Origin: CAIRTT01 sp046075665
GTDB taxonomy: Bacteria > Armatimonadota > Armatimonadia > Armatimonadales > Armatimonadaceae
Reading direction: 5' to 3'
Length of the DNA: 39,062 nucleotides
Assembly (NCBI GenBank): GCA_046075665.1
Contig: JBJTQN010000051.1
Coordinates: 1-39,062, forward strand
Within the stretch, counting starts at the first letter, position 1; each line of letters starts with the position of its first letter. The notes beneath the pieces are model-generated. The model was not told the origin of the DNA and searched no databases. It worked only from the letters and a program-made list of their open reading frames with translations. Below are positions 15,867 to 23,637 of the stretch, piece after piece. The position numbers and the translations under genes were made by a program.

Positions 15867-16919
15867 ATGCAGACAGTCCGAGCCTCGTCCGCACTTTCCC
15901 GTCGCGTCGTGGATGGTCCTCTGGCGACGCGCTTTAAGCTGCGTTGGAAGTTTAAGTCGGGGAACGCAGTTACGGGGCAGCCCACGGTAACTGGTAGTCG
16001 CATCCTCTTTGGCAGCGAGGACAAAAATGTCTACTGCCTCGATGTAAACACGGGAAAGCGCCTTTGGGGATGTGCAACAAAGGGGCCCGTTGAAGCAACA
16101 CCCAGGATTATCGATGACCTTGCCGTTGTTGGCTCATCGGATGGGCGGCTTTATGGCATCCATATCCCGACGGGTGCGCCTCGTTGGGCTTATCGCACAG
16201 AAGACAAGATTCTTGGAAGCGCAAATGTTATCTCCAGCCCGGATGGGCGGCGTCAGTGGGCGATGGTTGGCAGCTACGACAATCGCGTGCACTGCGTAGA
16301 TGTCAGAAGTGGACGGGGTGTATGGACATATGATACGGATAACTACGTCAACGGAATGCCTGTCGTCTCGGGAAATGTAGCCATCTTTGGCGGGTGCGAT
16401 GGCATCCTTCATGTCATTGACATTGCTACCGGTAAGAAACGATCGCAGATTGAGATTGGCGACTACATTGCCGGAACGGCTACCGTAGATGGAGACCGCG
16501 CATACCTAGGTCACTACGGAAATGCCGTTATCTGCGTGGACATCAAGGCGAGTAAGATCGTCTGGACCTTCCGGGACAAGGGATTTCCTTACTTCGCCAG
16601 CCCCGCCATTGATCAGGGATACGTCGTTATCGGAGGGCGAGACCGCCAGGTGCATTGCTTGGAGCAATCATCAGGAAAGCGAAAGTGGGTTTACAAAACC
16701 CGCGGCAAAGTGGATGCCAGCGCTACGATTTGTGACAATAAAGTGGTCGTTGGATCCGAAGATGGCACACTGATTATTCTTGACATTGTGACCGGCAAGC
16801 TGATTTGGAAGTACACAATCGGCCGTGCAGTGATGTGTAGTCCCCTCATCTATGACGGACGCATCTACGTCGGCTCAGATGATGGCTATCTTTACGCCTT
16901 TGAGCCAGCGTATAGATAG
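15867..16919 (+). CDS. Eight-repeat PQQ-like beta-propeller protein (propeller 7)
   Basis: A protein of 350 residues from the ATG at 15867, two bases after the previous stop; an upstream in-frame ATG at 15837 would overlap propeller 6 and has no better ribosome site. It is built almost only of eight regular repeats of about 40 residues with the pattern V-x-G-S-x-D-x-x-(V/L)-x-x-(L/V)-D-x-x-(T/S)-G-K-x-x-W: GSEDKNVYCLDVNTGKRLW, GSSDGRLYGIHIPTGAPRW, GSYDNRVHCVDVRSGRGVW, and so on, to GSDDGYLYAFEP at the C-terminus. That equals a complete eight-bladed propeller. It lacks the WRGP head of the other members and has no signal peptide. It resembles a generic scaffold propeller more than an enzyme. 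Convergent with propeller 8, with only 12 bases between the stops. Confidence 0.8.
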   Translation: MQTVRASSALSRRVVDGPLATRFKLRWKFKSGNAVTGQPTVTGSRILFGSEDKNVYCLDVNTGKRLWGCATKGPVEATPRIIDDLAVVGSSDGRLYGIHIPTGAPRWAYRTEDKILGSANVISSPDGRRQWAMVGSYDNRVHCVDVRSGRGVWTYDTDNYVNGMPVVSGNVAIFGGCDGILHVIDIATGKKRSQIEIGDYIAGTATVDGDRAYLGHYGNAVICVDIKASKIVWTFRDKGFPYFASPAIDQGYVVIGGRDRQVHCLEQSSGKRKWVYKTRGKVDASATICDNKVVVGSEDGTLIILDIVTGKLIWKYTIGRAVMCSPLIYDGRIYVGSDDGYLYAFEPAYR

Positions 16920-16931
16920 CCATAGAATGCA

Positions 16932-18161
16932 CTACGCAGGTATCTCCCACAGATTCAGTTGTTCCGCTCCCTTGACAAGGACCTGATTGCCGAACACAGC
17001 TGGACTTGCCCAGACTTGGCTGTCAGCGACTTGATGAACAGCAACCTTATCGAGGCCCGCAGTACTTGGCTTGTAAACATGCATCATGCCATCTGCACTG
17101 AACGCAGCCACATACTGCCCCATTGCGTACAGTGTTACGTTTTCGCCTTTGTTACCATCGCACATCCAGATAACCTTACCGGTAGCTTTTTCCAACACGG
17201 TTACCTGCCCACGGCGCTTCTCATTGACAGCAATAATTCGGTCTCCGACGAGGATTGGGCTGGATGTTGACATCGTCACATCACGGGTTTCCCAGACCTT
17301 TTCAGTGACCATTTTGCCGCCAGCGGACTTGATCCGAATCGCAAAAGTCGGGCGCTGATTAGCTCCGCAAACAATCATGTCATCCACAACCAGCGGCGTG
17401 ATGGAGTTGTGGTTGAACATGTTCTGGCGGTTTTGGATGGTCCAGAGCTGCTTGCCATCGACAGGTGAGAAGCCACACCACATGTTGTGCGTTGCCGTGA
17501 CAATCTGTGGCTGGCCATTTACGCGAACCATGACTGGACTTGTGTACGCCGGACCTTCGGTTTCACACGACCACACATCCTTGCCAGTCTCACGGTCGAT
17601 CGCAAGAAATGCCCCTGTGGCTTCGTGCCCGATGTGAACATACAGTTTTTTGCCATCGAGCAGTGGAGACAAGGATGCACCGCACACAGGCATCGGAACA
17701 CGGAAACGCTTGCTCGGATCGACGCGCCAGACAACCTTCCCAGATGTCGCATCAAAACAGGTCATCGTGCCGTTCACGCCGGTTGTATAAAGCTTGCCCT
17801 GTACAAACATCGGCGTACTACGCGGGGACTTACCCAGTCGTCGCGCTGGGAAAATCACGGAATCATAGGGAGCCGCAATTTTGTCCGTCCAAAGCACTTT
17901 ACCCGTCGCGAGTGTCATCGCCTGAACCCACTCCTCTTCGCCATGCCGGGTGATGGTAAAGACTTTGCCCGCAGCAATGATTGGCGATGAGTGTGCTTCG
18001 CCGACCGTTACGGACCACTTCTTACTCAGGCTCTTCGGCCAGGTAGCCGGGGCCTTAAATCCTACACAGTGGCCATCGCGTAGAGGACCTCTCCATTGGC
18101 TCCAATCTGCTGGTGCATTCACACCAGGTCCCGCTGCTGCTGTCATACTCCGATGGGTCAT
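16932..18161 (-). CDS. PQQ-like beta-propeller protein on the opposite strand (propeller 8)
   Basis: A 409-residue propeller. Its N-terminus runs from a short Ala/Gly-rich head into WSQWRGPLRDG (about residues 20-30). Blades are TLATGKVLW, DATSGKVVW, DRETGKDVW, SPVDGKQLW and EKATGKVIW. The head (MTHRSMTAAAGPGVNAPA) is not a clear signal peptide. It is closest in layout to propellers 1, 2 and 6 but is transcribed from the other strand, towards propeller 7. GGGAGAA lies about 8 bases before the start. No terminator is seen between the two converging genes. It is either an inverted member of the same cluster or an independent single-gene unit. Confidence 0.82.
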   Translation of the reverse strand: MTHRSMTAAAGPGVNAPADWSQWRGPLRDGHCVGFKAPATWPKSLSKKWSVTVGEAHSSPIIAAGKVFTITRHGEEEWVQAMTLATGKVLWTDKIAAPYDSVIFPARRLGKSPRSTPMFVQGKLYTTGVNGTMTCFDATSGKVVWRVDPSKRFRVPMPVCGASLSPLLDGKKLYVHIGHEATGAFLAIDRETGKDVWSCETEGPAYTSPVMVRVNGQPQIVTATHNMWCGFSPVDGKQLWTIQNRQNMFNHNSITPLVVDDMIVCGANQRPTFAIRIKSAGGKMVTEKVWETRDVTMSTSSPILVGDRIIAVNEKRRGQVTVLEKATGKVIWMCDGNKGENVTLYAMGQYVAAFSADGMMHVYKPSTAGLDKVAVHQVADSQVWASPAVFGNQVLVKGAEQLNLWEIPA

Positions 18162-18259
18162 AGTGATGTTCTCCCGATTTTCCTGACAAGAACAACATCA
18201 TTCCTGCGTTATTGGTTCCAACGTTGATCAAACCGTTAGGCAACCATTAGCATGATGCA

Positions 18260-21200
18260 TCATTCCCTCGAAAGCGCTGCGGTAAGCGACAGTTGTTTGA
18301 CCAGCTGCCGGACCGTTGACCGGACCACGAGCAGAATGATTCCTCCGACAGATACCAGGACGGCCAATGACAGGATGGTGACTTGCATCGGTTGAGCCGC
18401 CAGTGTATCAACAGATGCCCAAAGAGCTGACAGCAAGCCAATCAACAAGCCTACGAGTCCTCCAAACGCGTGTTCGGTCCCACGGATTTGCTGAATCACA
18501 TCCATTGATATTCCAAGTGACTGCAACAGGGCCGTTTCTTTGGCAGTCGCAAGAAGCTGTCGGCGGACAATGATTCCTGTGCCAGCAAGTCCCATAAGGA
18601 GACCCAGACCGCCGAGGGCGGCAAACACACTCAGATAGGTGTTCTCAACGGTGGCATACTCAGCCATCCGGTCAGTTGTACGGGTAAGGCTAAGGCCAAA
18701 CGGCTCACCCGCATCTGTCAAGGCAGTTCCAACTTCACTCTCAGGAGAGCCCTTGGCCTCGATTAGGAACATTCGATAACCGGACCGCAGCGGGAACAGC
18801 TGAACGAAACGCGCCTCATCCATAATGACAGCACCTTGCAAGACGGTACGTTTAAGCATCCCTACAATGCGGCAGCGCACGGGCTGCCCCTGGTCGCCAA
18901 GTAGTGTCAGAGACTTGCCAACCGCTGACTGCAACGACCACATAATTGTGTTTTCATCGGCGATGACCGGAATCTCCCCCCCTTGAAGGTCTTCCTTAAG
19001 CTTGGTCCAGAGTCCACCAGCTGCACTTCCAGCAAATGGGAAGCGCTTCTCAGCCGCGAGACGGGCCGCATCCAGGCCGATGATCTGCGGTTGGGTCGGT
19101 TTGTTTAGGTTCAAACAGGATGCATCATCGCCCTCACGGACGCGAATCGGCAAACTCGAAAAGGCATCCGTGTCCGTGGACAACGCTAAGCGATCGGCTT
19201 CAGCCTTACTCTCAAGCGCCCCGTACAGCGGCAGTGCGCTGCTAGCGATGAAGGTATAGCCGCCCGTTCCGGATGCCCGATCGGTCGTGACCTTGGGCGG
19301 GAGTTGTTTGTTGGCACCAACAGCGATGATCAGAAAGGTTGCCAGCCCCACGACGCTCATGCTTGTAAACAATGCGCTGAGATTGCTTGTCAGGCGACGT
19401 AAGGAGAACATCCATACAGTGCTCGCCCATGCAGTCCGGCTTACCCGATTCGCCCACAACCGAAATACGCCCAGGAGGAGTACAAAAAAGCCCATCCCTG
19501 CCATCATCAAAAACTCGGCACGCTCAGCCCCTTTAATCGAGAGTGCATACAGGAATACTGGAAGCCAAAGCATGCCACCCAGCACGGATGTGACAACTCC
19601 GGGGGCTAGCGGCGTTTGGACGCGCTTTCGTTGCCTGTTGGAGACGGCTTTGGGAGGTCGTAACGCGATGACAACCGTGATTGTCCCGATAACGACACTG
19701 CTAAGGACACCGGTCGCAATGTTGACTAAGGAAACGCGTAGTGGGATGGTCGTGTCCCACAAGGGTGCAAGAGCCCTTCCCACAGCATCCGTGTAAATCC
19801 GTGAGAATAACGCGGAGCCGATTAGACTCGCAATGATTGCGATGCCCACAAGCTCAAAGGTGAACATCCTGCGAATCACCGCAGCAGTAACGCCGCACGC
19901 AGCAAGAACCGTTCGCTCACCTTTTCTTTCCTCGAGGGTCGCATCCACCATCCACTTAATCAGCAGTGCTGCCGAGATCAGCAGAAAGCTCCCAAGCGCT
20001 AGGAACAGTCCTCCGAAGTCCAAACCACCGCTTGCACTAGCTCGTGCATCGGAGCGTAGAGGCCGAACAAACATTCCAAGGGCTGCAGGATTGATACTCC
20101 GGCGCAGCTGTGCACGAATGCCATCCAGAGTGTTGGGCGGGGATGTAAACCGAATCGCAGTGAGATTTCCGAACCGATTCCCCCAAAGGGCCTGGCCATC
20201 GGAGAGACTCACGAATGCCTTTGGTGTACCCTTGAACTTCTCCCAATAGGCCTGGTCTTTGTCGCGTAATAGCTCAAGGTCAATCGGAACGCCTGGCTCC
20301 CACTCGCGGCAGTCCTTTTTGTCTGAAAGCCCCGGAAGGATTGGCATCAACTCGCGATCAGCGGCAATTCCAGCCATCGGCAAAATTTTGGTAACCTTGC
20401 GTACAGTCGTTTTACGAACAAGCTCTCGGTTCGCACCGAGGACCCAGTAATCGAGCGTGATGTCATCACCGACTTTCGCATTTTGGTCATCCGCAAGCCA
20501 CTGATTAATGACGATGCCACCGCTGGGTATGGGGCCAAGCGTATCGGTCGCGGTCACCATCGAGTACGGCGTAACCACCGTGCCCTTGGTAAGGCGGTTG
20601 ACAAATGTCGTTAGTGCAGGCTCTGCGCCGCGCACAGACAAGCCGGCATCCGCCACATGCGGATCAAGAAAGACACGTCCCGTGCGAAGTTCAAAGCGCT
20701 GTTTTCCAGCGACTGTGATCGAACGAACTTCAAGGTCTGCATCCTCAATATCCCAGCCGCGAAAGAGTGCTTTTGAGAGCTCTGCAGTATTGACATCACC
20801 GCGAGCCGGCTTGCCAAAGAGGAGCATGTTGATTCGGCCAACGAGACCAACCTGTTTTTGCAGTAACTTGACATCGACAAAGATATTACGAGGCGCGAGC
20901 TGGTTTGCGGCAAGCCCAAAGCGACCAAGTTCACTGTCTTTGAGGATATGCCCCACCTTGACGCGAAACGTTACTACAGCATCATCAATGGTCGCAAGCG
21001 GTGCATCGCGGGACAGCAGAGTAGGCTTCTCGACCGAAAGAATGACTTCATCCCCAACTTTGAGCCCCGCAGCGCGTGCCAATGCACTATTTATAGTTGC
21101 CGTGTCATCTATTGGCAGTGGAACCGGCCCATCCCGCAGCTGCCAGTTCGCAAATGCGCCACTTGCATCCAGAAATCTTGCATCGATTCCGTAAACACTG

Positions 21201-21526
21201 GTGTCTCCCGCCCGCAGGCGCGCGGTATCCGCAGAATCCTGCGTAACCGCTCCCTTTAGTGCAAGCACTGGCGCGGTAGGGATCCCACCATCCAGTGCGA
21301 CTGAACCCGCGAGGCTATCGCGGAAATGATGCTCACCTGCAACCATCACAGCCGAGAAATTGCCCAAACGGGCATCCACCATGTCCGCAAGACCACGACG
21401 AACCGAATCGCCGATAGCCAGAGACCCTGTGATAACGATGGCCGACAGCATAATGCCCGCGGCAAACCAGATTGATTTTGTCCAGCGATATCGCAGTGAC
21501 TGGCTGATGTAGCGAAGTAGTGTCAC
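18260..21526 (-). CDS. Large FtsX-type ABC transporter permease
   Basis: A 1088-residue inner-membrane permease. One helix lies at about 19-40, then a periplasmic domain of some 460 residues (about 42-500), helices at about 504-526, 554-574, 600-622, 643-663, 671-691 and 716-737, a second periplasmic domain (about 740-960), and three final helices (about 966-987, 1021-1038, 1048-1068). This ten-helix layout with two FtsX modules is that of YbbP/LolCE-like permeases fused head to tail. Such proteins work with a LolD/MacB-type ATPase to move lipoproteins, lipids or secreted molecules by a mechanotransmission mechanism rather than by import. The ATPase gene directly upstream overlaps it by four bases. 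The substrate is unknown; the linked glycosyltransferase hints at a glycosylated or envelope substrate. Confidence 0.85.
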   Translation of the reverse strand: MTLLRYISQSLRYRWTKSIWFAAGIMLSAIVITGSLAIGDSVRRGLADMVDARLGNFSAVMVAGEHHFRDSLAGSVALDGGIPTAPVLALKGAVTQDSADTARLRAGDTSVYGIDARFLDASGAFANWQLRDGPVPLPIDDTATINSALARAAGLKVGDEVILSVEKPTLLSRDAPLATIDDAVVTFRVKVGHILKDSELGRFGLAANQLAPRNIFVDVKLLQKQVGLVGRINMLLFGKPARGDVNTAELSKALFRGWDIEDADLEVRSITVAGKQRFELRTGRVFLDPHVADAGLSVRGAEPALTTFVNRLTKGTVVTPYSMVTATDTLGPIPSGGIVINQWLADDQNAKVGDDITLDYWVLGANRELVRKTTVRKVTKILPMAGIAADRELMPILPGLSDKKDCREWEPGVPIDLELLRDKDQAYWEKFKGTPKAFVSLSDGQALWGNRFGNLTAIRFTSPPNTLDGIRAQLRRSINPAALGMFVRPLRSDARASASGGLDFGGLFLALGSFLLISAALLIKWMVDATLEERKGERTVLAACGVTAAVIRRMFTFELVGIAIIASLIGSALFSRIYTDAVGRALAPLWDTTIPLRVSLVNIATGVLSSVVIGTITVVIALRPPKAVSNRQRKRVQTPLAPGVVTSVLGGMLWLPVFLYALSIKGAERAEFLMMAGMGFFVLLLGVFRLWANRVSRTAWASTVWMFSLRRLTSNLSALFTSMSVVGLATFLIIAVGANKQLPPKVTTDRASGTGGYTFIASSALPLYGALESKAEADRLALSTDTDAFSSLPIRVREGDDASCLNLNKPTQPQIIGLDAARLAAEKRFPFAGSAAGGLWTKLKEDLQGGEIPVIADENTIMWSLQSAVGKSLTLLGDQGQPVRCRIVGMLKRTVLQGAVIMDEARFVQLFPLRSGYRMFLIEAKGSPESEVGTALTDAGEPFGLSLTRTTDRMAEYATVENTYLSVFAALGGLGLLMGLAGTGIIVRRQLLATAKETALLQSLGISMDVIQQIRGTEHAFGGLVGLLIGLLSALWASVDTLAAQPMQVTILSLAVLVSVGGIILLVVRSTVRQLVKQLSLTAALSRE

Positions 21527-22212
21527 CCGTTAACCTCGACAAGCTTGCCGGCATCAAGGCGGACGATGCTACTGAGCCGTTCAGCAATCTCTGGTGTATG
21601 CGTCACAACAATGAGCGTAAAGCCGTCTTCGCGCTGGAGCTCCAAGAGCATGTCCAGCAGAGTCTCTGCCGTCGCCGCGTCGAGTGCCCCGGTAGGCTCA
21701 TCCGCGAGGACAATATCCGGATTTTGCAGGAGCGCTCGAACGACGGCAACCCTCTGACATTCGCCACCGGAGAGCTCGGATGGCTTATGCGAAACACGCT
21801 CAGCCAGACCGACTCGTCCAAGGAGGAGATTTGCACGCGAAACTGCATCCCCGGAGAGACGTTTCCCTTTCCCTGCAAGCTGCGGGACCAGAACATTTTC
21901 GATGACGGTGAGATGCGGGATTAGGTGATGTTGCTGAAACACAAATCCGATATGGTCACGACGAAATGCTGCCAGCTCCTTCTCACCAGTTGGCGGGGTT
22001 AATCCATCGTACGTGACCGTTCCCGCCGTCGGTGTATCGAGGGTGCCAATGATGTGAAGCAGTGTTGACTTACCGCTCCCTGATGGACCGATGATTCCGG
22101 TGATGGAACCGGCAGCAAACGTTACCGACAGGCGATCAAGGACACCAATATCACTCCCGCCAGCGGGTGAAAAGACTTTGTCGATGTCAACCGCATTTAT
22201 CGAAACACCCAT
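21523..22212 (-). CDS. ABC transporter ATP-binding protein, LolD/MacB type
   Basis: A 229-residue ATPase with Walker A GPSGSGKSTLL near 42-52, Q-loop QQHHLIPHLTV, signature LSGGECQRVAVVRAL, Walker B IVLADEPTGALD and the switch histidine in VTHTPE. The pattern GxLD-P-T-x-G after Walker A and E-P-T-G-A-L-D place it in the MacB/LolD/FtsE group. It energises the permease encoded next, with which it overlaps by four bases (ATGA), and it starts 1-2 bases after the glycosyltransferase stop. All three genes should be on one transcript. It is soluble and docks on the cytoplasmic side of the permease. Confidence 0.93.
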   Translation of the reverse strand: MGVSINAVDIDKVFSPAGGSDIGVLDRLSVTFAAGSITGIIGPSGSGKSTLLHIIGTLDTPTAGTVTYDGLTPPTGEKELAAFRRDHIGFVFQQHHLIPHLTVIENVLVPQLAGKGKRLSGDAVSRANLLLGRVGLAERVSHKPSELSGGECQRVAVVRALLQNPDIVLADEPTGALDAATAETLLDMLLELQREDGFTLIVVTHTPEIAERLSSIVRLDAGKLVEVNG

Positions 22213-22213
22213 A

Positions 22214-23491
22214 TCACACCGCCTTCGTCATTTGAGATGCAAACGCTGCGATGACACCCTTTGCCATGTTCTGCGTGGAAAACCGCTCCAGGACAGCAGA
22301 CCGTCCATTACTGGCAAGTGCTGGCCCTCTAGCGGAAAGTGCATCCAGCAATACACGCTCATAGTCGCCATCGCTGCCCTGATCAAACAACGCAACTCCA
22401 CCAGTATCCGTAGACAGCTCGGGGAAGGCACCGTGCGTTGGCGCAACGACCGGTACACCGCAAGCGAGAGCTTCAATGACGTACAAACCAAACGATTCGC
22501 CATACAGCGCCGGGACGCTCAGGACATCCATGGTTTGTAACAGGCGAACCTTTTCATCCACAGACACATTGTCGTGGAACGAAACGCTGTCGACATAGCC
22601 AGCATCCCCTAAGCGAGCAATGATGGCATCAACATAGGCCGTATCCGCGGCGGTCTTCGTTCCAACGACGACCAAACGGGCATCCGGGAGGGCGGACTTG
22701 CACTTGATAAAGGCATCTACGAGGAGATGGAGACCTTTGCCATAGCATTGTCTTGCGAGGTAGCCGATGACGTTTCCAGGTGCGTGTGGTGCAGGTTTAT
22801 AGATGTCCGTATCGATGCCATTATGGACAACATGGACACGCTCTGGATCGAGGTCCGCACGAGCAATCATGATGTCCCGATAGGTTCGGCTGACAGCAAT
22901 AAAGCCATCCACGTGTTTTGATCGCTTTTTCACCTCATCCCAGCAAAGGTCACGGTGCGACTCAGGTAGCGCATCTAGAAATGTATCTTCGCCATGTAGC
23001 GTGCACCACACCGCAGCGTTGGTTATTTCACGTAGCCTTTTGGCGATGCCGACGAGAAGTATGTTGGACAGCAGGACTACATCCGGGCGAACATCATCCC
23101 GTAGCCACGTTGCCAGACGATTTAGTTCCTTTACCTGATGGCCATCCTCACCTTTGAGCATCGTTAGCGTCATCGGTCCAAGATCTTTGGCCTCCGTCAT
23201 TCCAGCGCGCTTCGCGGCACTGGCAAGAGCTTTTGGGGAGTCGAACAGCTGGTCTATCCAGCGAGGCGTTTTACGAAACACGGGCACAGCATGTTGCAGA
23301 TAGACATTAATGCCTCCCATGTAGACGGCGCTTGTGTTTTCATCCGCGACATCAAGTGTCGGGGGCAGATAGAGCGGGACGAAGAGCACATCATGGCCAA
23401 GCCGTCGCATTTCTTTAGCGAGCGCTTGGTCACGCAGGCACGTCCCACAATGATAGCTTCCTGTTCCTGGTGTCAACACTGCGATGCGCAT
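22214..23491 (-). CDS. GT-B glycosyltransferase, family 4-like
   Basis: A protein of 425 residues from the ATG at 23491, chosen because AGGGGA lies about 11 bases upstream and the protein then begins with the expected first Rossmann strand (MRIAVLTPGTGSYHCGTCLRD). An upstream in-frame ATG at 23575 would add 28 low-quality residues and run into the divergent gene's promoter region. The C-terminal half has the GT4 donor-binding elements: VVHNGIDTDIY, VIGYLARQCYGKGLHLLVDAF, and the E-x7-E region GESFGLYVIEALACGVPVVA followed by GAFPE. It transfers a sugar from a nucleotide donor to an unknown acceptor at the cytoplasmic side. It heads an operon with the LolD-like ATPase and FtsX-type permease. 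Confidence 0.87.
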   Translation of the reverse strand: MRIAVLTPGTGSYHCGTCLRDQALAKEMRRLGHDVLFVPLYLPPTLDVADENTSAVYMGGINVYLQHAVPVFRKTPRWIDQLFDSPKALASAAKRAGMTEAKDLGPMTLTMLKGEDGHQVKELNRLATWLRDDVRPDVVLLSNILLVGIAKRLREITNAAVWCTLHGEDTFLDALPESHRDLCWDEVKKRSKHVDGFIAVSRTYRDIMIARADLDPERVHVVHNGIDTDIYKPAPHAPGNVIGYLARQCYGKGLHLLVDAFIKCKSALPDARLVVVGTKTAADTAYVDAIIARLGDAGYVDSVSFHDNVSVDEKVRLLQTMDVLSVPALYGESFGLYVIEALACGVPVVAPTHGAFPELSTDTGGVALFDQGSDGDYERVLLDALSARGPALASNGRSAVLERFSTQNMAKGVIAAFASQMTKAV

Positions 23492-23621
23492 TAATCTGTC
23501 ATCCCCTGCACTTGGTCGTCGAAGGGTTAAACACGATGACAGCGTTGCCGGTTCCTTCATCGACCAATCAATCACGGTCGCAATCAGATTACCGCGCCCC
23601 CGCGGTGTATGTAATCGGGTT

Positions 23622-23627
23622 TATAAT
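23622..23627 (+). promoter_or_regulatory. Perfect -10 box (TATAAT) directly before the methyltransferase start
   Basis: TATAAT at 23622-23627 lies only 10 bases before the ATG at 23638, so a transcript from it would begin within about 5 bases of the start codon. No good -35 lies 16-18 bases upstream (the region is GC-rich). If real, the mRNA would be leaderless. No Shine-Dalgarno is present before this ATG, which agrees with that idea. Confidence 0.4.
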
Positions 23628-23637
23628 CAACCGATTC

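Noticed and set aside
17487..17990. Long plus-strand open frames inside propeller 8
   Set aside because: They are antisense to clear propeller repeats; the peptides are rich in Arg/His/Cys and show no family signature.
1113..18161. Classification of the propellers as proven PQQ-dependent alcohol dehydrogenases
   Set aside because: The repeats match the PQQ-like fold, but vicinal cysteines and the usual PQQ/calcium ligands were not identified, and most members are shorter than true quinoprotein dehydrogenases.
20508..21194. Plus-strand frame of 228 codons inside the FtsX-type permease gene
   Set aside because: Ser/Arg/Thr-rich antisense shadow of a coding region with codon bias; no ribosome site and no domain.
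23470..23637. N-terminal extension of the DNA methyltransferase
   Set aside because: The added residues lack conservation features, would overlap the start of the divergent glycosyltransferase, and contain the perfect -10 box.
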